From Gammaproteobacteria bacterium (lineage in GTDB: Bacteria; Pseudomonadota; Gammaproteobacteria; Ga0077536), in the NCBI GenBank assembly GCA_016874535.1, contig VGUA01000006.1, forward strand, positions 1-55,533: 55,533 nt of DNA, in the 5' to 3' direction. Position 1 is the first letter of the stretch; the number at the start of each line of letters is the position of its first letter. The position numbers and the translations under genes are program-made. Below, piece by piece: positions 17,016 through 26,246 of the stretch. A model generated the notes under the pieces. The model was not told the origin of the DNA and did no database searches. It saw nothing but the letters and a program-made list of their open reading frames with translations.

Positions 17016-18167
17016 ATGAGCCTCAATGTTAACAGCAAGCTTCCGCACGTCGGGACGACCATCTTCACCGTCATGTCCGCACTGGCGGCGGAACACGGTG
17101 CCATCAATCTTTCGCAGGGTTTCCCGGATTACGACGGACCGGCGGCGCTGAAAGACCGCGTCAAGCATCACCTCGATGCCGGGCATAACCAGTATCCGCC
17201 CATGGCCGGAATCCTGCCCCTGCGCGAGGCCATCAGGGACAAGGTGGCCGACTTCTACGACGCCCGCGTTTCCGCCGAGACCGAAGTGACCGTCACGCCC
17301 GGCGCAACGGAGGCAATCTTCTGCGCCGTCACGGCCGTTTGCCGGCCGGGTGACGAAGTCATCATGTTCGACCCGGCCTACGACTGCTACGAGCCGGCGG
17401 TCACCCTGTGCGGCGCGCGGGCCGTCCGTCTGGCCCTCGCAGCCCCCGACTATCGCATCGACTGGCAGCGTGTAGTCGCTGCGATCTCGCCCCGCACGCG
17501 CATGATCATGGTCAACACCCCGCACAACCCGACCGGCATGGTGATGTCGGCCGACGACATGCGCGAACTCGAACGACTGGCCGCACGGCACGATCTCATC
17601 GTGTGTTCAGACGAGGTCTATGAGCATCTGGTGTTCGACGGGGTGCGTCATGAAAGCGTGCTGCGCTATCCGGCGCTGGCGGCGCGCGCGTTTGCGGTCT
17701 TTTCCTTCGGCAAGACCTATCACGTCACCGGCTGGAAGACCGGCTACTGCGTGGCGCCGGAAGTCCTCACCCGGGAGCTGCGCCGTGTCCACCAGTTCGT
17801 GACCTTCGTCGGCATCACGCCCATCCAGTGGGCGCTCGCGGACTTCATGCGCGCGCAGCCGGAACATCTGGCAAGCCTGCCGGGTTTTTACCAGCGCAAA
17901 CGGGATCTGTTCGTGGGGGCGCTTGCCGGCTCCCGATTCCGCCTCAAACCCTCGGCCGGGACTTTCTTCCAGATGGTGGACTACAGCGCCATCAGCGATT
18001 TACCCGATCAGGAGTTCGCCCGCTGGCTGACCTCTGAAAAGGGGGTGGCCGCAATTCCCACCTCGGTGTTCCACGCCGAGGACCCCGGTGAACGCTCGGT
18101 GCGTTTCTGCTTCTGCAAAGAGGATGAGACCTTGCGCCGCGCTGGGGCCGTGCTCACGGCCCTGTGA
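17016..18167 (+). CDS. PLP-dependent aminotransferase (YbdL/methionine aminotransferase-like)
   Basis: Class I/II aminotransferase of 383 residues. N-terminal FTVMSALAAEHGAINLSQGFPDYD is typical of the YbdL/kynurenine-aminotransferase-like subgroup, which transaminates methionine and aromatic amino acids. Also seen: HNQYPPMAGILPLREA, NTPHNPTGMV, CSDEVYEHLVFDG, the PLP-lysine region FSFGKTYHVTGWKTGYC and a C-terminal VRFCFCKEDETL with the substrate-carboxylate Arg. The start at 17016 keeps the conserved N-terminus; the frame opens at 16989. Exact substrate not determinable. It may serve methionine salvage. Confidence 0.88.
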   Translation: MSLNVNSKLPHVGTTIFTVMSALAAEHGAINLSQGFPDYDGPAALKDRVKHHLDAGHNQYPPMAGILPLREAIRDKVADFYDARVSAETEVTVTPGATEAIFCAVTAVCRPGDEVIMFDPAYDCYEPAVTLCGARAVRLALAAPDYRIDWQRVVAAISPRTRMIMVNTPHNPTGMVMSADDMRELERLAARHDLIVCSDEVYEHLVFDGVRHESVLRYPALAARAFAVFSFGKTYHVTGWKTGYCVAPEVLTRELRRVHQFVTFVGITPIQWALADFMRAQPEHLASLPGFYQRKRDLFVGALAGSRFRLKPSAGTFFQMVDYSAISDLPDQEFARWLTSEKGVAAIPTSVFHAEDPGERSVRFCFCKEDETLRRAGAVLTAL

Positions 18168-18213
18168 CCCGCAACCGCCCCGTCGAGGCTATCTGGCCCG
18201 TACGCTGAGGGCA

Positions 18214-18219
18214 TACAAT
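18214..18219 (+). promoter_or_regulatory. Candidate -10 element for dsbD
   Basis: TACAAT (5 of 6 to consensus) lies 50 bp before the GTG of dsbD, in the 101-bp gap after the aminotransferase gene. The -35 region (about 18190-18196) is a poor match, so this is tentative. Confidence 0.3.
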
Positions 18220-18268
18220 CCCGCTCCCGCCTGCGGAAACGCTGGCGTGTCAAACAGGAGTCTCTTGC

Positions 18269-20128
18269 GTGATTGTCCGGCGCAGTACGCTGAGTTTCTG
18301 GCTGGTGCTCTGGCCGCTGCTGGCGACCGCCGGTGCGGCTGGCCTGCTGGATGGCCTGGACAATCTGGGCGGCAGCAAGCCCGCCCGGCAATTCCTGCCG
18401 CCGGTCGCCGCCTTCCGCTTCACGCATGAGGCAAGCGCTGACGGCCTCACGCTGCAGTTCGAGATCGCCCCGGACTATTACCTCTATCGCGACAAGCTGC
18501 AGGTGGAAGCCCTGTCACCGGGGCTCGCCGTTGGCGCCCTGCAGCTGCCCGCCAGTGAGCCCAAGGATGATCCCGAATTCGGTCGGGTGGAGATTTATCG
18601 CGATACCTTGGTGGTTCCTGTCGCAGTGACGCGCGCGGACCCGGCGACGGAGGCGAGGGTCAAGGTCACCTATCAGGGCTGCGCCGAAAACGGGATCTGC
18701 TACCCCCCGATTCGCAAGGAGATCGCGCTGGACGGGGAGACGGGAGCCCCGGTGGCGGGCGTGACGGAACCGGCAGCTGCGAGTGACCAGCCAGCTTCAG
18801 GCGCGCCGCTGGGTGAGACCGACCGCATCGCAGCCGATCTCGCAAGCCGTTCCCTCGGCGCCACGGTGCTGTGGTTCCTGCTCGCCGGGCTCGCGCTTGC
18901 CCTCACGCCCTGTGTTTTCCCCATGGTGCCCATCCTCACGGGAATCATCGTCGGCCAGCAGCGACCCCTGTCGGGCGCCCGCAGCTTCGGCCTGTCTCTG
19001 GTCTATGTGCTCGCGATGGCGAGCGCCTACGCGCTGGTCGGGCTGGTGGCCGGCATGTTCGGTCGCAATCTGCAGGCGAGCTTCCAGCACCCGGCAATCC
19101 TGATCGGCTTCAGCCTGCTGTTCGTGGTGCTGGCGCTGTCCATGTTCGGCTTTTTCCATTTGCAGGTGCCTGCCTTCATCCAGACCCGGCTGGAGGCCAC
19201 CAGCCGACGTCAGCGCGGCGGCAATCTGCTGGGGGTTGCCGTGATGGGCGTCCTGTCTGCGGTCATCGTGGGCCCCTGTGTTGCACCGCCGCTGGCGGCA
19301 GCCCTGCTCTACCTCAGCCATCAGGGCAGCCCCGTGACCGGGGGGCTCGCCCTCTTTGCGCTCGGTCTTGGCATGGGCGCGCCATTGCTGGTGCTGGGCG
19401 CCTCCGCCGGCCGTCTCCTGCCGAGGACCGGGCCGTGGATGGAGGCCGTGAAGCAGGGTTTTGGGGTGGTCTTTCTGGCGCTTGCCGTTTGGTTCCTGGA
19501 GCGCCTGATTCCCGCCCCGGCCACCCTCGCGTTATGGGCGGTGCTGGCCATTGCCGCGGCTATCTACCTGGGCGCGCTGGAGCCCCTGCGTGAAACGGCC
19601 ACCGGCTGGCAGCGATTCTGGAAAGGCATCGGCCTGGCCCTGCTGTGCTATGGCGTGGTCCTGCTGGTGGGCGCGGCCGCGGGCGCAACCGATCCCCTGA
19701 AACCGCTGGGGCCGCTCGCCGGAGGGCGGGCCGCCCATGCGGAAACCCCGCTGGAGGCCTTCCAGCCGGTCAAGGGCGAAGAGGGTTTTGTTGCAGCACT
19801 TGCTGCAGCAAAAAACGCGGGCCAGCCCGTGCTGCTCGACTTCTACGCAGACTGGTGCATCGAGTGCAAACGTCTGGAGCGCAACACTTTCTCAGATCCT
19901 TCGGTACAGACGGCGTTGGCCGGTTTCCGTCTCCTGCGGGCTGATGTGACACCGGGTGACGCGGCTGACCAGGCCCTGCTCAAGCGCTTCGATCTCCACG
20001 GGCCACCGGCTGTCCTGCTGTTCAATGCTGCAGGCGAGGAGCAGCGTCAGCACCGCCTGATCGGCTACCTCGACGCTGCAGCATTCCGCGAGCTGCTGAC
20101 CCGATTCAAGGGAGAGCGGCAATCATGA
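18269..20128 (+). CDS. dsbD: Protein-disulfide reductase DsbD
   Basis: Carries electrons from cytoplasmic thioredoxin across the inner membrane to periplasmic DsbC, CcmG and similar partners. 619 residues with all three domains. A signal peptide (residues 1-~24) leads to the periplasmic alpha domain with Cys pair CAENGIC. The eight-helix beta domain has its redox pair in TPCVFPMVP and GPCVAPP. The C-terminal thioredoxin-like gamma domain has DFYADWCIECK. GTG start at 18269, preceded by AGGAG. The end overlaps the TlpA-like gene by 4 bp, so the two periplasmic thiol proteins are co-translated. It may also support cytochrome c maturation for the Sox cytochromes in this genome. Confidence 0.95.
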   Translation: MIVRRSTLSFWLVLWPLLATAGAAGLLDGLDNLGGSKPARQFLPPVAAFRFTHEASADGLTLQFEIAPDYYLYRDKLQVEALSPGLAVGALQLPASEPKDDPEFGRVEIYRDTLVVPVAVTRADPATEARVKVTYQGCAENGICYPPIRKEIALDGETGAPVAGVTEPAAASDQPASGAPLGETDRIAADLASRSLGATVLWFLLAGLALALTPCVFPMVPILTGIIVGQQRPLSGARSFGLSLVYVLAMASAYALVGLVAGMFGRNLQASFQHPAILIGFSLLFVVLALSMFGFFHLQVPAFIQTRLEATSRRQRGGNLLGVAVMGVLSAVIVGPCVAPPLAAALLYLSHQGSPVTGGLALFALGLGMGAPLLVLGASAGRLLPRTGPWMEAVKQGFGVVFLALAVWFLERLIPAPATLALWAVLAIAAAIYLGALEPLRETATGWQRFWKGIGLALLCYGVVLLVGAAAGATDPLKPLGPLAGGRAAHAETPLEAFQPVKGEEGFVAALAAAKNAGQPVLLDFYADWCIECKRLERNTFSDPSVQTALAGFRLLRADVTPGDAADQALLKRFDLHGPPAVLLFNAAGEEQRQHRLIGYLDAAAFRELLTRFKGERQS

Positions 20129-20706
20129 GCAAGACCACCTTGTGGGCCCTGACCGCTCTGGTTGCCCTGGCGGCCGGGGCTGCGGGCCTCTGGTTGGGAC
20201 AGCGCAATGCTGCACCGATCACGGCACCAGCCTCAACGGCTGATCCGCAGCAAAATGCTGCACCCGAGGGCGCAGCACAACCCGGGGAAATTGCGGTGAG
20301 CGACCTTTCCGGCCAGCCACACAAACTCTCGGAATGGCGAGGCTCGGTGGTGGTAGTGAACTTCTGGGCCACCTGGTGCCCGCCCTGCGTGACCGAAATC
20401 CCGGCTTTTGTGCAGCTGCAGCAAGAATGGGCCCCGCGCGGCCTGCAATTTGTGGGAATCGCGCTGGATGACCTGGAGCCGGTCAAGACATTCGTCGCAA
20501 CTCACGCTGTGAACTACCCCATACTCGTCGGCGAGAACGAGGTCATGCAGATGATGCGGGAGATGGGCAACGCCATCGGCGGGCTGCCTTACACGGTGGT
20601 CCTGGACCGTTCGGGGAATCAGGTCCATGCGCATCAGGGCGAGTGGAGCCTCGCGGAGGCGCGTCGGACCCTCGAGCCCCTGCTGGCACCCGAGACTGCC
20701 CCCTGA
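20125..20706 (+). CDS. TlpA/ResA-family periplasmic thioredoxin
   Basis: Membrane-anchored thiol-disulfide reductase of 193 residues. One N-terminal signal-anchor (residues ~5-25) is followed by an Ala/Pro-rich linker (~30-53). The thioredoxin fold has NFWATWCPPCVTEIPAF (C85-x-x-C88) and cis-Pro region IGGLPYTVVLDRSG. The ATGA overlap with dsbD indicates it receives electrons from that protein. Likely roles are heme-ligation thiol reduction (CcmG-like) or general periplasmic thiol repair. Confidence 0.88.
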   Translation: MSKTTLWALTALVALAAGAAGLWLGQRNAAPITAPASTADPQQNAAPEGAAQPGEIAVSDLSGQPHKLSEWRGSVVVVNFWATWCPPCVTEIPAFVQLQQEWAPRGLQFVGIALDDLEPVKTFVATHAVNYPILVGENEVMQMMREMGNAIGGLPYTVVLDRSGNQVHAHQGEWSLAEARRTLEPLLAPETAP

Positions 20707-20833
20707 TCGTCGGCGGACCCGAAAACCCCATAAAAACCCGAGAAATGTCGCGAACACGCTCGCTTCGTGGCTTTTCCTGTGCTAGCGTCCGCGCCGCCGC
20801 AAAAAGCGGTCGTAGACACACGAGGTGGGGATA

Positions 20834-21277
20834 GTGGCCAGCCTGCTGCTCATCAACGGACCCAATCTCAATCTTCTCGGCACCCGTGAGCCGGAAAAGT
20901 ACGGGCATGACACCTTGGCGACCTTGGAAGCCGCCGCGGCGCGGCATGCCGAAACGCTCGGCCACACCCTCGCATGCTTCCAGAGCAACGCCGAACACGC
21001 GCTCATCGACCGGATACATGCCGCCAAAAGCGAACAAATTGCTTTCATCATCATCAATCCCGGCGCTTATACCCATACCAGCGTTGCGCTCAGGGATGCC
21101 CTGCTGGGGGTGAACATCCCGTTCATCGAAGTCCATTTGTCCAACGTGCATGCCCGCGAGCCTTTCCGGCAGCACTCCTACCTGTCTGATTGTGCGGTCG
21201 GCGTGATCACCGGGCTGGGCGGACAGGCTTATGAATTTGCCATCAGCGCCGCGGCCAGACGCCTCGCGCAGGACTGA
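20834..21277 (+). CDS. aroQ: 3-dehydroquinate dehydratase, type II
   Basis: Third step of the shikimate pathway: dehydration of 3-dehydroquinate. Motifs: [21 protein letters not shown] with the catalytic Arg and Tyr, [31 protein letters not shown], and [20 protein letters not shown] with the catalytic His. About 147 residues, normal size. The GTG at 20834 is preferred over GTG 20825 because GAGG (20822-20825) lies 8 nt upstream. It opens the aroQ-accB-accC-prmA block, a common gammaproteobacterial order. Confidence 0.95.
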   Translation: MASLLLINGPNLNLLGTREPEKYGHDTLATLEAAAARHAETLGHTLACFQSNAEHALIDRIHAAKSEQIAFIIINPGAYTHTSVALRDALLGVNIPFIEVHLSNVHAREPFRQHSYLSDCAVGVITGLGGQAYEFAISAAARRLAQD

Positions 21278-21309
21278 CCTCCGGCCACGAATTTTCAAGA
21301 GAGACACCC

Positions 21310-21765
21310 ATGGATCTGCGAAAAGTCAAAAAGCTCATTGAACTGCTCGAGGAGTCCGGCATCGCCGAAATCGAGATCAAGGAAGGTGAGGAATCGGTCC
21401 GGATCAGCCGCATGATGCAGGGCGGCGCGATGATTGCGCCTGTCATGACGGCACCCGCGCCAATCGCCACCCCTGCACCCGTACCCGCGGCGGCCGCCGC
21501 CCCGCAACCCGCAGCGCCGGCCCGTCCGGACGGACATGTGGTCACCTCGCCCATGGTCGGCACCTTCTATGCTTCGCCCTCGCCGGAGGCATCCGCCTTC
21601 GTGAAGGTGGGACAGGTGGTGAAGGTGGGTGACCCGCTCTGCATCATCGAAGCGATGAAGATCATGAACCCCATCGAGGCCGACCGCGCCGGCACCGTAG
21701 TCTCGGTGATGGCCGAAAACGGCCAGCCCGTCGAGTTCGAACAACCGTTGTTCATCATCGCCTGA
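21310..21765 (+). CDS. accB: Biotin carboxyl carrier protein of acetyl-CoA carboxylase
   Basis: Carries the biotin that shuttles CO2 between AccC and AccAD in fatty-acid synthesis. 151 residues. The N-terminal helical part ([20 protein letters not shown]) is standard, followed by an Ala/Pro-rich linker (~45-72) and the biotinyl domain with EAMKIMNPI, whose Lys is residue 117. Its ATG follows an AAGAGAG ribosome-binding site. It lies 14 bp before accC. Confidence 0.97.
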   Translation: MDLRKVKKLIELLEESGIAEIEIKEGEESVRISRMMQGGAMIAPVMTAPAPIATPAPVPAAAAAPQPAAPARPDGHVVTSPMVGTFYASPSPEASAFVKVGQVVKVGDPLCIIEAMKIMNPIEADRAGTVVSVMAENGQPVEFEQPLFIIA

Positions 21766-21779
21766 GGCGCGGGTTTCGC

Positions 21780-23123
21780 ATGTTCGACAAAGTCGTTATT
21801 GCCAACCGGGGCGAAATTGCGCTGCGCATCCTGCGCGCCTGCCGGGAACTCGGCATCAAGACGGTGGCCGTGCACTCCACGGTCGACCGGGATCTCAAGC
21901 ATGTCCGTCTGGCGGACGAGTCGGTCTGCATAGGCCCGCCGCCGCCCGGACAGTCCTATCTGAACATACCGGCAGTCATCAGTGCGGCCGCGGTCACGGA
22001 CGCCGTCGCCATTCATCCCGGCTACGGGTTCCTCTCCGAAAATGCCGATTTCGCGGAGCGCGTGGAGCAGAGCGGTTTCATCTTCATCGGTCCACGCTCG
22101 GAAACCATCCGCCTGATGGGCGACAAGGTTTCCGCCATCACGGCGATGAAGGCAGCCGGCATCCCCTGCGTGCCCGGCTCAGGCAAACCGCTGGGGGACG
22201 ATCTCGAGGAGAACGCCCGCATCGCGCGCGAAATCGGCTACCCCATCATCATCAAGGCCGCGGGCGGCGGCGGTGGCCGCGGCATGCGCGTGGTGCATGC
22301 GGAGGCTGCCCTGCGCAATGCCCTCCAGCTGACCAAGAGCGAAGCCTTGGCAGCATTCCAGAACGATGCGGTCTACATGGAGAAGTTCCTGGAGCATCCG
22401 CGGCATATCGAATTCCAGGTGCTGGCGGATCATCACGGCAATTGCGTGCATCTGGGCGAGCGCGACTGCTCCATGCAGCGCCGGCACCAGAAAGTGATTG
22501 AAGAGTCACCCGCACCTGGCCTCGATCCGGAAACACGGGCCCGCATGGGTCAACGCTGTGTGGAAGCGTGCAAGGCTATCGGCTACCGGGGCGCGGGCAC
22601 TTTCGAATTCCTCTACGAGAACGGCGAGTTCTTCTTCATCGAGATGAACACGCGCGTGCAGGTGGAGCACCCCGTGACTGAAATGGTCACCGGCATCGAC
22701 ATCGTGCGTGAACAACTCTGTGTGGCTGCGGGCGAAAAGCTGTCGATTCGCCAGGAAGATGTGGTGCTGCGCGGCCATGCCATCGAATGCCGCATCAATG
22801 CTGAAGATCCCAAGACTTTCCGGCCCTCACCCGGCCGCGTGAAGACTTTCCACGCGGCAGGTGGCCCGGGCGTGCGCGTGGATTCCCATCTCTATGATGG
22901 CTACCTCGTGCCGCCCAATTACGATTCCCTGATCTGCAAGCTGATCACCCATGCACCAACGCGTGCGGGAGCGCTGGCGCGCATGTCAGGCGCCCTCAAC
23001 GAGATGGTGGTGGACGGCATCGATACCAACATTCCTCTGCACAGGGAGCTGGTGCACGATGGGGCCTTCATCCAGGGTGGAACCGATATCCATTATCTGG
23101 AACGAAAGCTCGCACAGGAGTGA
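21780..23123 (+). CDS. accC: Biotin carboxylase subunit of acetyl-CoA carboxylase
   Basis: ATP-grasp enzyme that carboxylates biotin on AccB with bicarbonate. 447 residues. Seen: the N-terminal [20 protein letters not shown], the ATP-binding glycine loop [30 protein letters not shown], and [18 protein letters not shown] with metal-binding and catalytic residues. The C-terminal barrel-sandwich part is complete. The stop overlaps the GTG of prmA by 4 bp. Confidence 0.97.
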   Translation: MFDKVVIANRGEIALRILRACRELGIKTVAVHSTVDRDLKHVRLADESVCIGPPPPGQSYLNIPAVISAAAVTDAVAIHPGYGFLSENADFAERVEQSGFIFIGPRSETIRLMGDKVSAITAMKAAGIPCVPGSGKPLGDDLEENARIAREIGYPIIIKAAGGGGGRGMRVVHAEAALRNALQLTKSEALAAFQNDAVYMEKFLEHPRHIEFQVLADHHGNCVHLGERDCSMQRRHQKVIEESPAPGLDPETRARMGQRCVEACKAIGYRGAGTFEFLYENGEFFFIEMNTRVQVEHPVTEMVTGIDIVREQLCVAAGEKLSIRQEDVVLRGHAIECRINAEDPKTFRPSPGRVKTFHAAGGPGVRVDSHLYDGYLVPPNYDSLICKLITHAPTRAGALARMSGALNEMVVDGIDTNIPLHRELVHDGAFIQGGTDIHYLERKLAQE

Positions 23124-24019
23124 GCGGGGAAGCCTGGCGCACGCTGTCGCTTCCTGCGCGTGACGAGGAAGTCGAGCGACTGGAAACGACGCTCCAGGCA
23201 CTTGGCGCGCTGGCCGTGACGGTCGAGGCCATGGATGACCGTCCGGTGTTCGATCTGCTGGATGGCAGCGAACCACCCCTGTGGTCTAACTGCTGCGTGG
23301 AAGCACTCTTTCCTGCCGAGCAGGAAACCGAGGGCGTCATCGCCGCGCTCGCGACGGCCGGCTTCTCCACTCTCGGTGCGCGTCAGCGTCTGGTCGCGGA
23401 TCAGGACTGGCAGGCCGCCTTCCGCGCCCATTTCCCGCCGCTGTGCTTCGGTCGGTTGTGGGTGGTGCCGAGCTGGCGCGAGCCGCCAGCCGAGGCCGAG
23501 CACATTCTGCATCTCGATCCGGGCATGGCTTTCGGCACGGGCACCCACCCCACCACGGCTCTGTGCCTCGCCTGGCTCGCCGATTTTGCCTGGACGCCCT
23601 CCACGCGTGTGCTGGACTACGGATGCGGCTCGGGCATCCTCGCCATTGCGGCAGCCAAGCTGGGCGCCCCGCAGGTGGCCGCAGTCGACATCGATCCCGC
23701 CGCCTGCGAAGTGACTCGTGAGAATGCGCTGCGCAATGAGTGCGCGGACATCACCATCGGCTTGCCTTCGCAACTGCCTGCCAAAGATTCCGAAACGGGA
23801 CGTTTCGATGTGATCGTGGCGAATCTCCTGCTGCAACCCATTCTTGCCCTGCGCGATGAATTCGCGGCCAGACTGTCGACGCGAGGGCAGCTCGCACTCT
23901 CGGGCCTGATGCTGGACCAGGTGCCCAAGGTGCTGGCGGTCTATGACGAGGTGTTTGAAATGGACGAGCCCCGGAGCAATGCGGACTGGGCGCTGCTCAC
24001 AGGCCGCTTGCGGCGCTGA
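23120..24019 (+). CDS. prmA: Ribosomal protein L11 methyltransferase
   Basis: SAM-dependent enzyme that trimethylates ribosomal protein L11. 299 residues. The N-terminal recognition domain opens with WRTLSLPA. The methyltransferase domain has [15 protein letters not shown], the SAM motif [19 protein letters not shown], the acidic AVDIDPAA and post-motif VANLLLQPI (N-x-x-L variant of the usual NIL). GTG start overlapping accC (GTGA). Standard context between accC and dusB. Confidence 0.94.
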   Translation: MSGEAWRTLSLPARDEEVERLETTLQALGALAVTVEAMDDRPVFDLLDGSEPPLWSNCCVEALFPAEQETEGVIAALATAGFSTLGARQRLVADQDWQAAFRAHFPPLCFGRLWVVPSWREPPAEAEHILHLDPGMAFGTGTHPTTALCLAWLADFAWTPSTRVLDYGCGSGILAIAAAKLGAPQVAAVDIDPAACEVTRENALRNECADITIGLPSQLPAKDSETGRFDVIVANLLLQPILALRDEFAARLSTRGQLALSGLMLDQVPKVLAVYDEVFEMDEPRSNADWALLTGRLRR

Positions 24020-24025
24020 CCGTCC

Positions 24026-24718
24026 ATGCTCACGCAGTGCCCCGCCTGTGAAACCGTCTATCGCATAGAGCAGCGGCACCTCGAAGCCGCTGCAGGCTAT
24101 GTCACCTGCGGCGAATGCGATCATGTGTTCGATGCGCGCGAGCGGCTCGCCGAAGAACCGCGCGCAGCCGACGGCCGGGCTCTGGATCTTTCGGCCGTTC
24201 CTGCGATCCTGCGCGATGAGGTCGTGGGCTTGAACCAGCGCCGCCCACCTTGGCAAGCGTTATGGGGGGCGATCATCATCATCGCCTTGCTGGGGCTGGC
24301 GGCCCAGTCTGTCTGGTATACCCGCGACCACTGGTATGCCCGCATGCCACTCCTTGCAGAGACCACGCGCAGCCTGTGCGCGCTGCTGAACTGCGAGTCA
24401 CAGCTGCCCCGCCGTGCGGGTGAGTTCCAATTGGTCGCGAGAGAGATCAGGGTGCATCCGCACCACCACGGTGCCCTGCTCGTCATTGCCTTGTTCGTCA
24501 ATCGTGCGCCGCACCTTGCCGACTATCCGATCCTGCAGCTTCGTTTTGAAGACGGAGACGGCGAGCTCGCGGGAGTGAGACGTTTCGAGCCGCGTGAATA
24601 TCTTGAACAGGGGCTTGACATCGCCGCTGGCGTGGACGCGGATGCCAAAGTGCATGTGCTGCTGGAAGTGATGGAACCCGGGAGCGGCGCGCAGAATTTC
24701 GAGATCAGCTTTCTCTGA
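24026..24718 (+). CDS. Zinc-ribbon DUF3426 membrane protein
   Basis: 230-residue protein. The N-terminal zinc ribbon has two CxxC pairs (CPACETVYR and CGECDHVFD). A linker and one membrane segment (~residues 82-102, IIIIALLGLAAQSVWY) follow, then a periplasmic DUF3426 beta-rich domain. Role unknown. The family commonly sits beside prmA and dusB-fis in beta- and gammaproteobacteria, as here. It starts 6 bp after prmA, so it is probably in the same operon. Confidence 0.85.
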   Translation: MLTQCPACETVYRIEQRHLEAAAGYVTCGECDHVFDARERLAEEPRAADGRALDLSAVPAILRDEVVGLNQRRPPWQALWGAIIIIALLGLAAQSVWYTRDHWYARMPLLAETTRSLCALLNCESQLPRRAGEFQLVAREIRVHPHHHGALLVIALFVNRAPHLADYPILQLRFEDGDGELAGVRRFEPREYLEQGLDIAAGVDADAKVHVLLEVMEPGSGAQNFEISFL

Positions 24719-24945
24719 CGCAAGCCTCGCGGTTCGGGCGCTTTCTTGCCTCGATTTTTGTGGTTATCATTTGGCCAACTCCTGCTTCAGCCTCACTTCG
24801 ATCGGGCGGGCAGGTAGCAAGTGGTGCACGCACAGCACCACCGTTCTGATCGAAGACATCAGCATCTGAACTCACCGGACGCGCTGTTCGCAGCGCGAGG
24901 GCAACCATTCCCTTTCCGGAGTTGTGCACCACAAGAAATAACAAG

Positions 24946-25926
24946 ATGCAGCTCGGCCCATACACGTTCGACAAGCCCTTGATTCTTGCGCCCATGGCGG
25001 GCGTGTCTGATCGCGTGTTCAGAAATCTCTGCCGCGCGGAAGGCGCTGACTATGCGCCTGCCGAAATGACGTCGGCAGATCCCGTGCTCCGCAATTCAGA
25101 GCAAACCCGCCGCAGACAGGATGTGAGCGAGGACCATGGGCCGCGCATCGTGCAGATAGCCGGTGCAGTTCCGGCGGACATGGCAGAGGCCGCGCGCGCG
25201 GCGGTCGCACAGGGTGCGGAAATCATCGACATCAACATGGGTTGTCCCGCGAAGCGCGTTTGCCAGCGCCTCGCCGGCTCGGCCCTGCTGCGGGATGAGC
25301 CGCTGGTGGCGCAGATTCTCGCAGCGGTGGTGCAGGCTGTGTCCGTGCCGGTGACGCTGAAAACCCGCACGGGTTGGGATCCCTCCGAGCGCAACGCCGT
25401 GCGCATCGCGCGCCTGGCCGAAGACCTCGGGATACAGGCGCTCACCCTGCATGGTCGCACGCGCGCCTGTGGCTACGGTGGCGCCGCCGAATACGACACC
25501 ATTGCAGAAGTGAAGCAGGCGGTGCGCATTCCGGTCATCGCGAATGGCGACATCACCACTCCGGCGCAAGCCGCCCATGTGCTGGCCCATACGGGTGCAG
25601 ATGGTTTGATGATAGGCCGCGCAGCGCAGGGCGATCCCTGGATTTTCCGCCGCATCCAGGCCCGGCTGAAAGATGGCACGATCCTCGCTGGTCCCGGTGA
25701 GGATGCGTTGCGCACGACCCTGCGTGCGCATGTTTCCGGACTGCACCTGCTCTATGGCGAGATCATGGGCTCGCGCATCGCCCGCAAGCATGTCGGCTGG
25801 TATCTCCAGCGCTGGCATGCCGACGGGCATGGATTGCGCGCCGCCTTCAATCGTCTGCAGAGTGCTGCAGCCCAGCTCGACTTTCTCAACCATTACAATA
25901 ACGACTGTTACGGAGACGCGGCATGA
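24946..25926 (+). CDS. dusB: tRNA-dihydrouridine synthase B
   Basis: FMN-dependent reductase that makes dihydrouridine in the tRNA D-loop. 326 residues from ATG 24946, which gives the conserved start [20 protein letters not shown]. The longer frame begins at a TTG (24922). Motifs: [33 protein letters not shown] with the catalytic Cys, [29 protein letters not shown] and [15 protein letters not shown]. The 227-bp gap upstream probably holds the promoter of the dusB-fis-purHD block. A TATCAT at about 24765 is the best -10 candidate but has a weak -35. The stop overlaps the fis ATG by 4 bp. Confidence 0.95.
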   Translation: MQLGPYTFDKPLILAPMAGVSDRVFRNLCRAEGADYAPAEMTSADPVLRNSEQTRRRQDVSEDHGPRIVQIAGAVPADMAEAARAAVAQGAEIIDINMGCPAKRVCQRLAGSALLRDEPLVAQILAAVVQAVSVPVTLKTRTGWDPSERNAVRIARLAEDLGIQALTLHGRTRACGYGGAAEYDTIAEVKQAVRIPVIANGDITTPAQAAHVLAHTGADGLMIGRAAQGDPWIFRRIQARLKDGTILAGPGEDALRTTLRAHVSGLHLLYGEIMGSRIARKHVGWYLQRWHADGHGLRAAFNRLQSAAAQLDFLNHYNNDCYGDAA

Positions 25927-26222
25927 GCAGCCCAGCCAAGCCGATTGCAACATCCACCGCCCAGATTGTGAGCATGCTTCAGGAGCGAGAGGCGCAGCCT
26001 CTGTCCCACCATGTGAAGCAGTCGCTGGAGCGCTACTTCAATCAGCTCAACGGACATGATCCGGGTGGGCTTTATGATTTCGTGCTGGCCGAAGTGGAGC
26101 GTCCACTGCTGGAGGTGGTGATGAAACGCACGCGCGGAAACATCTCCAAGGCCGCCCAGTATCTCGGCCTCAATCGCGCCACCCTGCGCAAGAAACTCGA
26201 ACGCTACGGCTTGAATCCCTGA
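25923..26222 (+). CDS. fis: DNA-binding protein Fis
   Basis: Nucleoid-associated homodimer that bends DNA and activates growth-linked promoters such as rRNA operons. 99 residues, equal to the family. The core helix region has [37 protein letters not shown]-type sequence, and the C-terminal helix-turn-helix is [20 protein letters not shown]. The coupled dusB-fis arrangement is the classic one. Expression is therefore probably set by the dusB promoter and growth phase. Confidence 0.96.
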   Translation: MSSPAKPIATSTAQIVSMLQEREAQPLSHHVKQSLERYFNQLNGHDPGGLYDFVLAEVERPLLEVVMKRTRGNISKAAQYLGLNRATLRKKLERYGLNP

Positions 26223-26246
26223 AACACCGGAAAGGCCCACACCTGA

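Noticed and set aside
15364-17019. 551-codon plus-strand open frame opposite glnE
   Set aside because: High-GC shadow of glnE: no domain motifs, and the opposite strand encodes a full, conserved GlnE.
23093-24256. 387-codon minus-strand open frame opposite prmA
   Set aside because: Shadow of prmA and the DUF3426 gene, without domain motifs.
24719-24945. Possible small RNA or tRNA in the 227-bp gap before dusB
   Set aside because: No cloverleaf, no T-loop consensus and no clear terminator; most likely just the operon leader and promoter.
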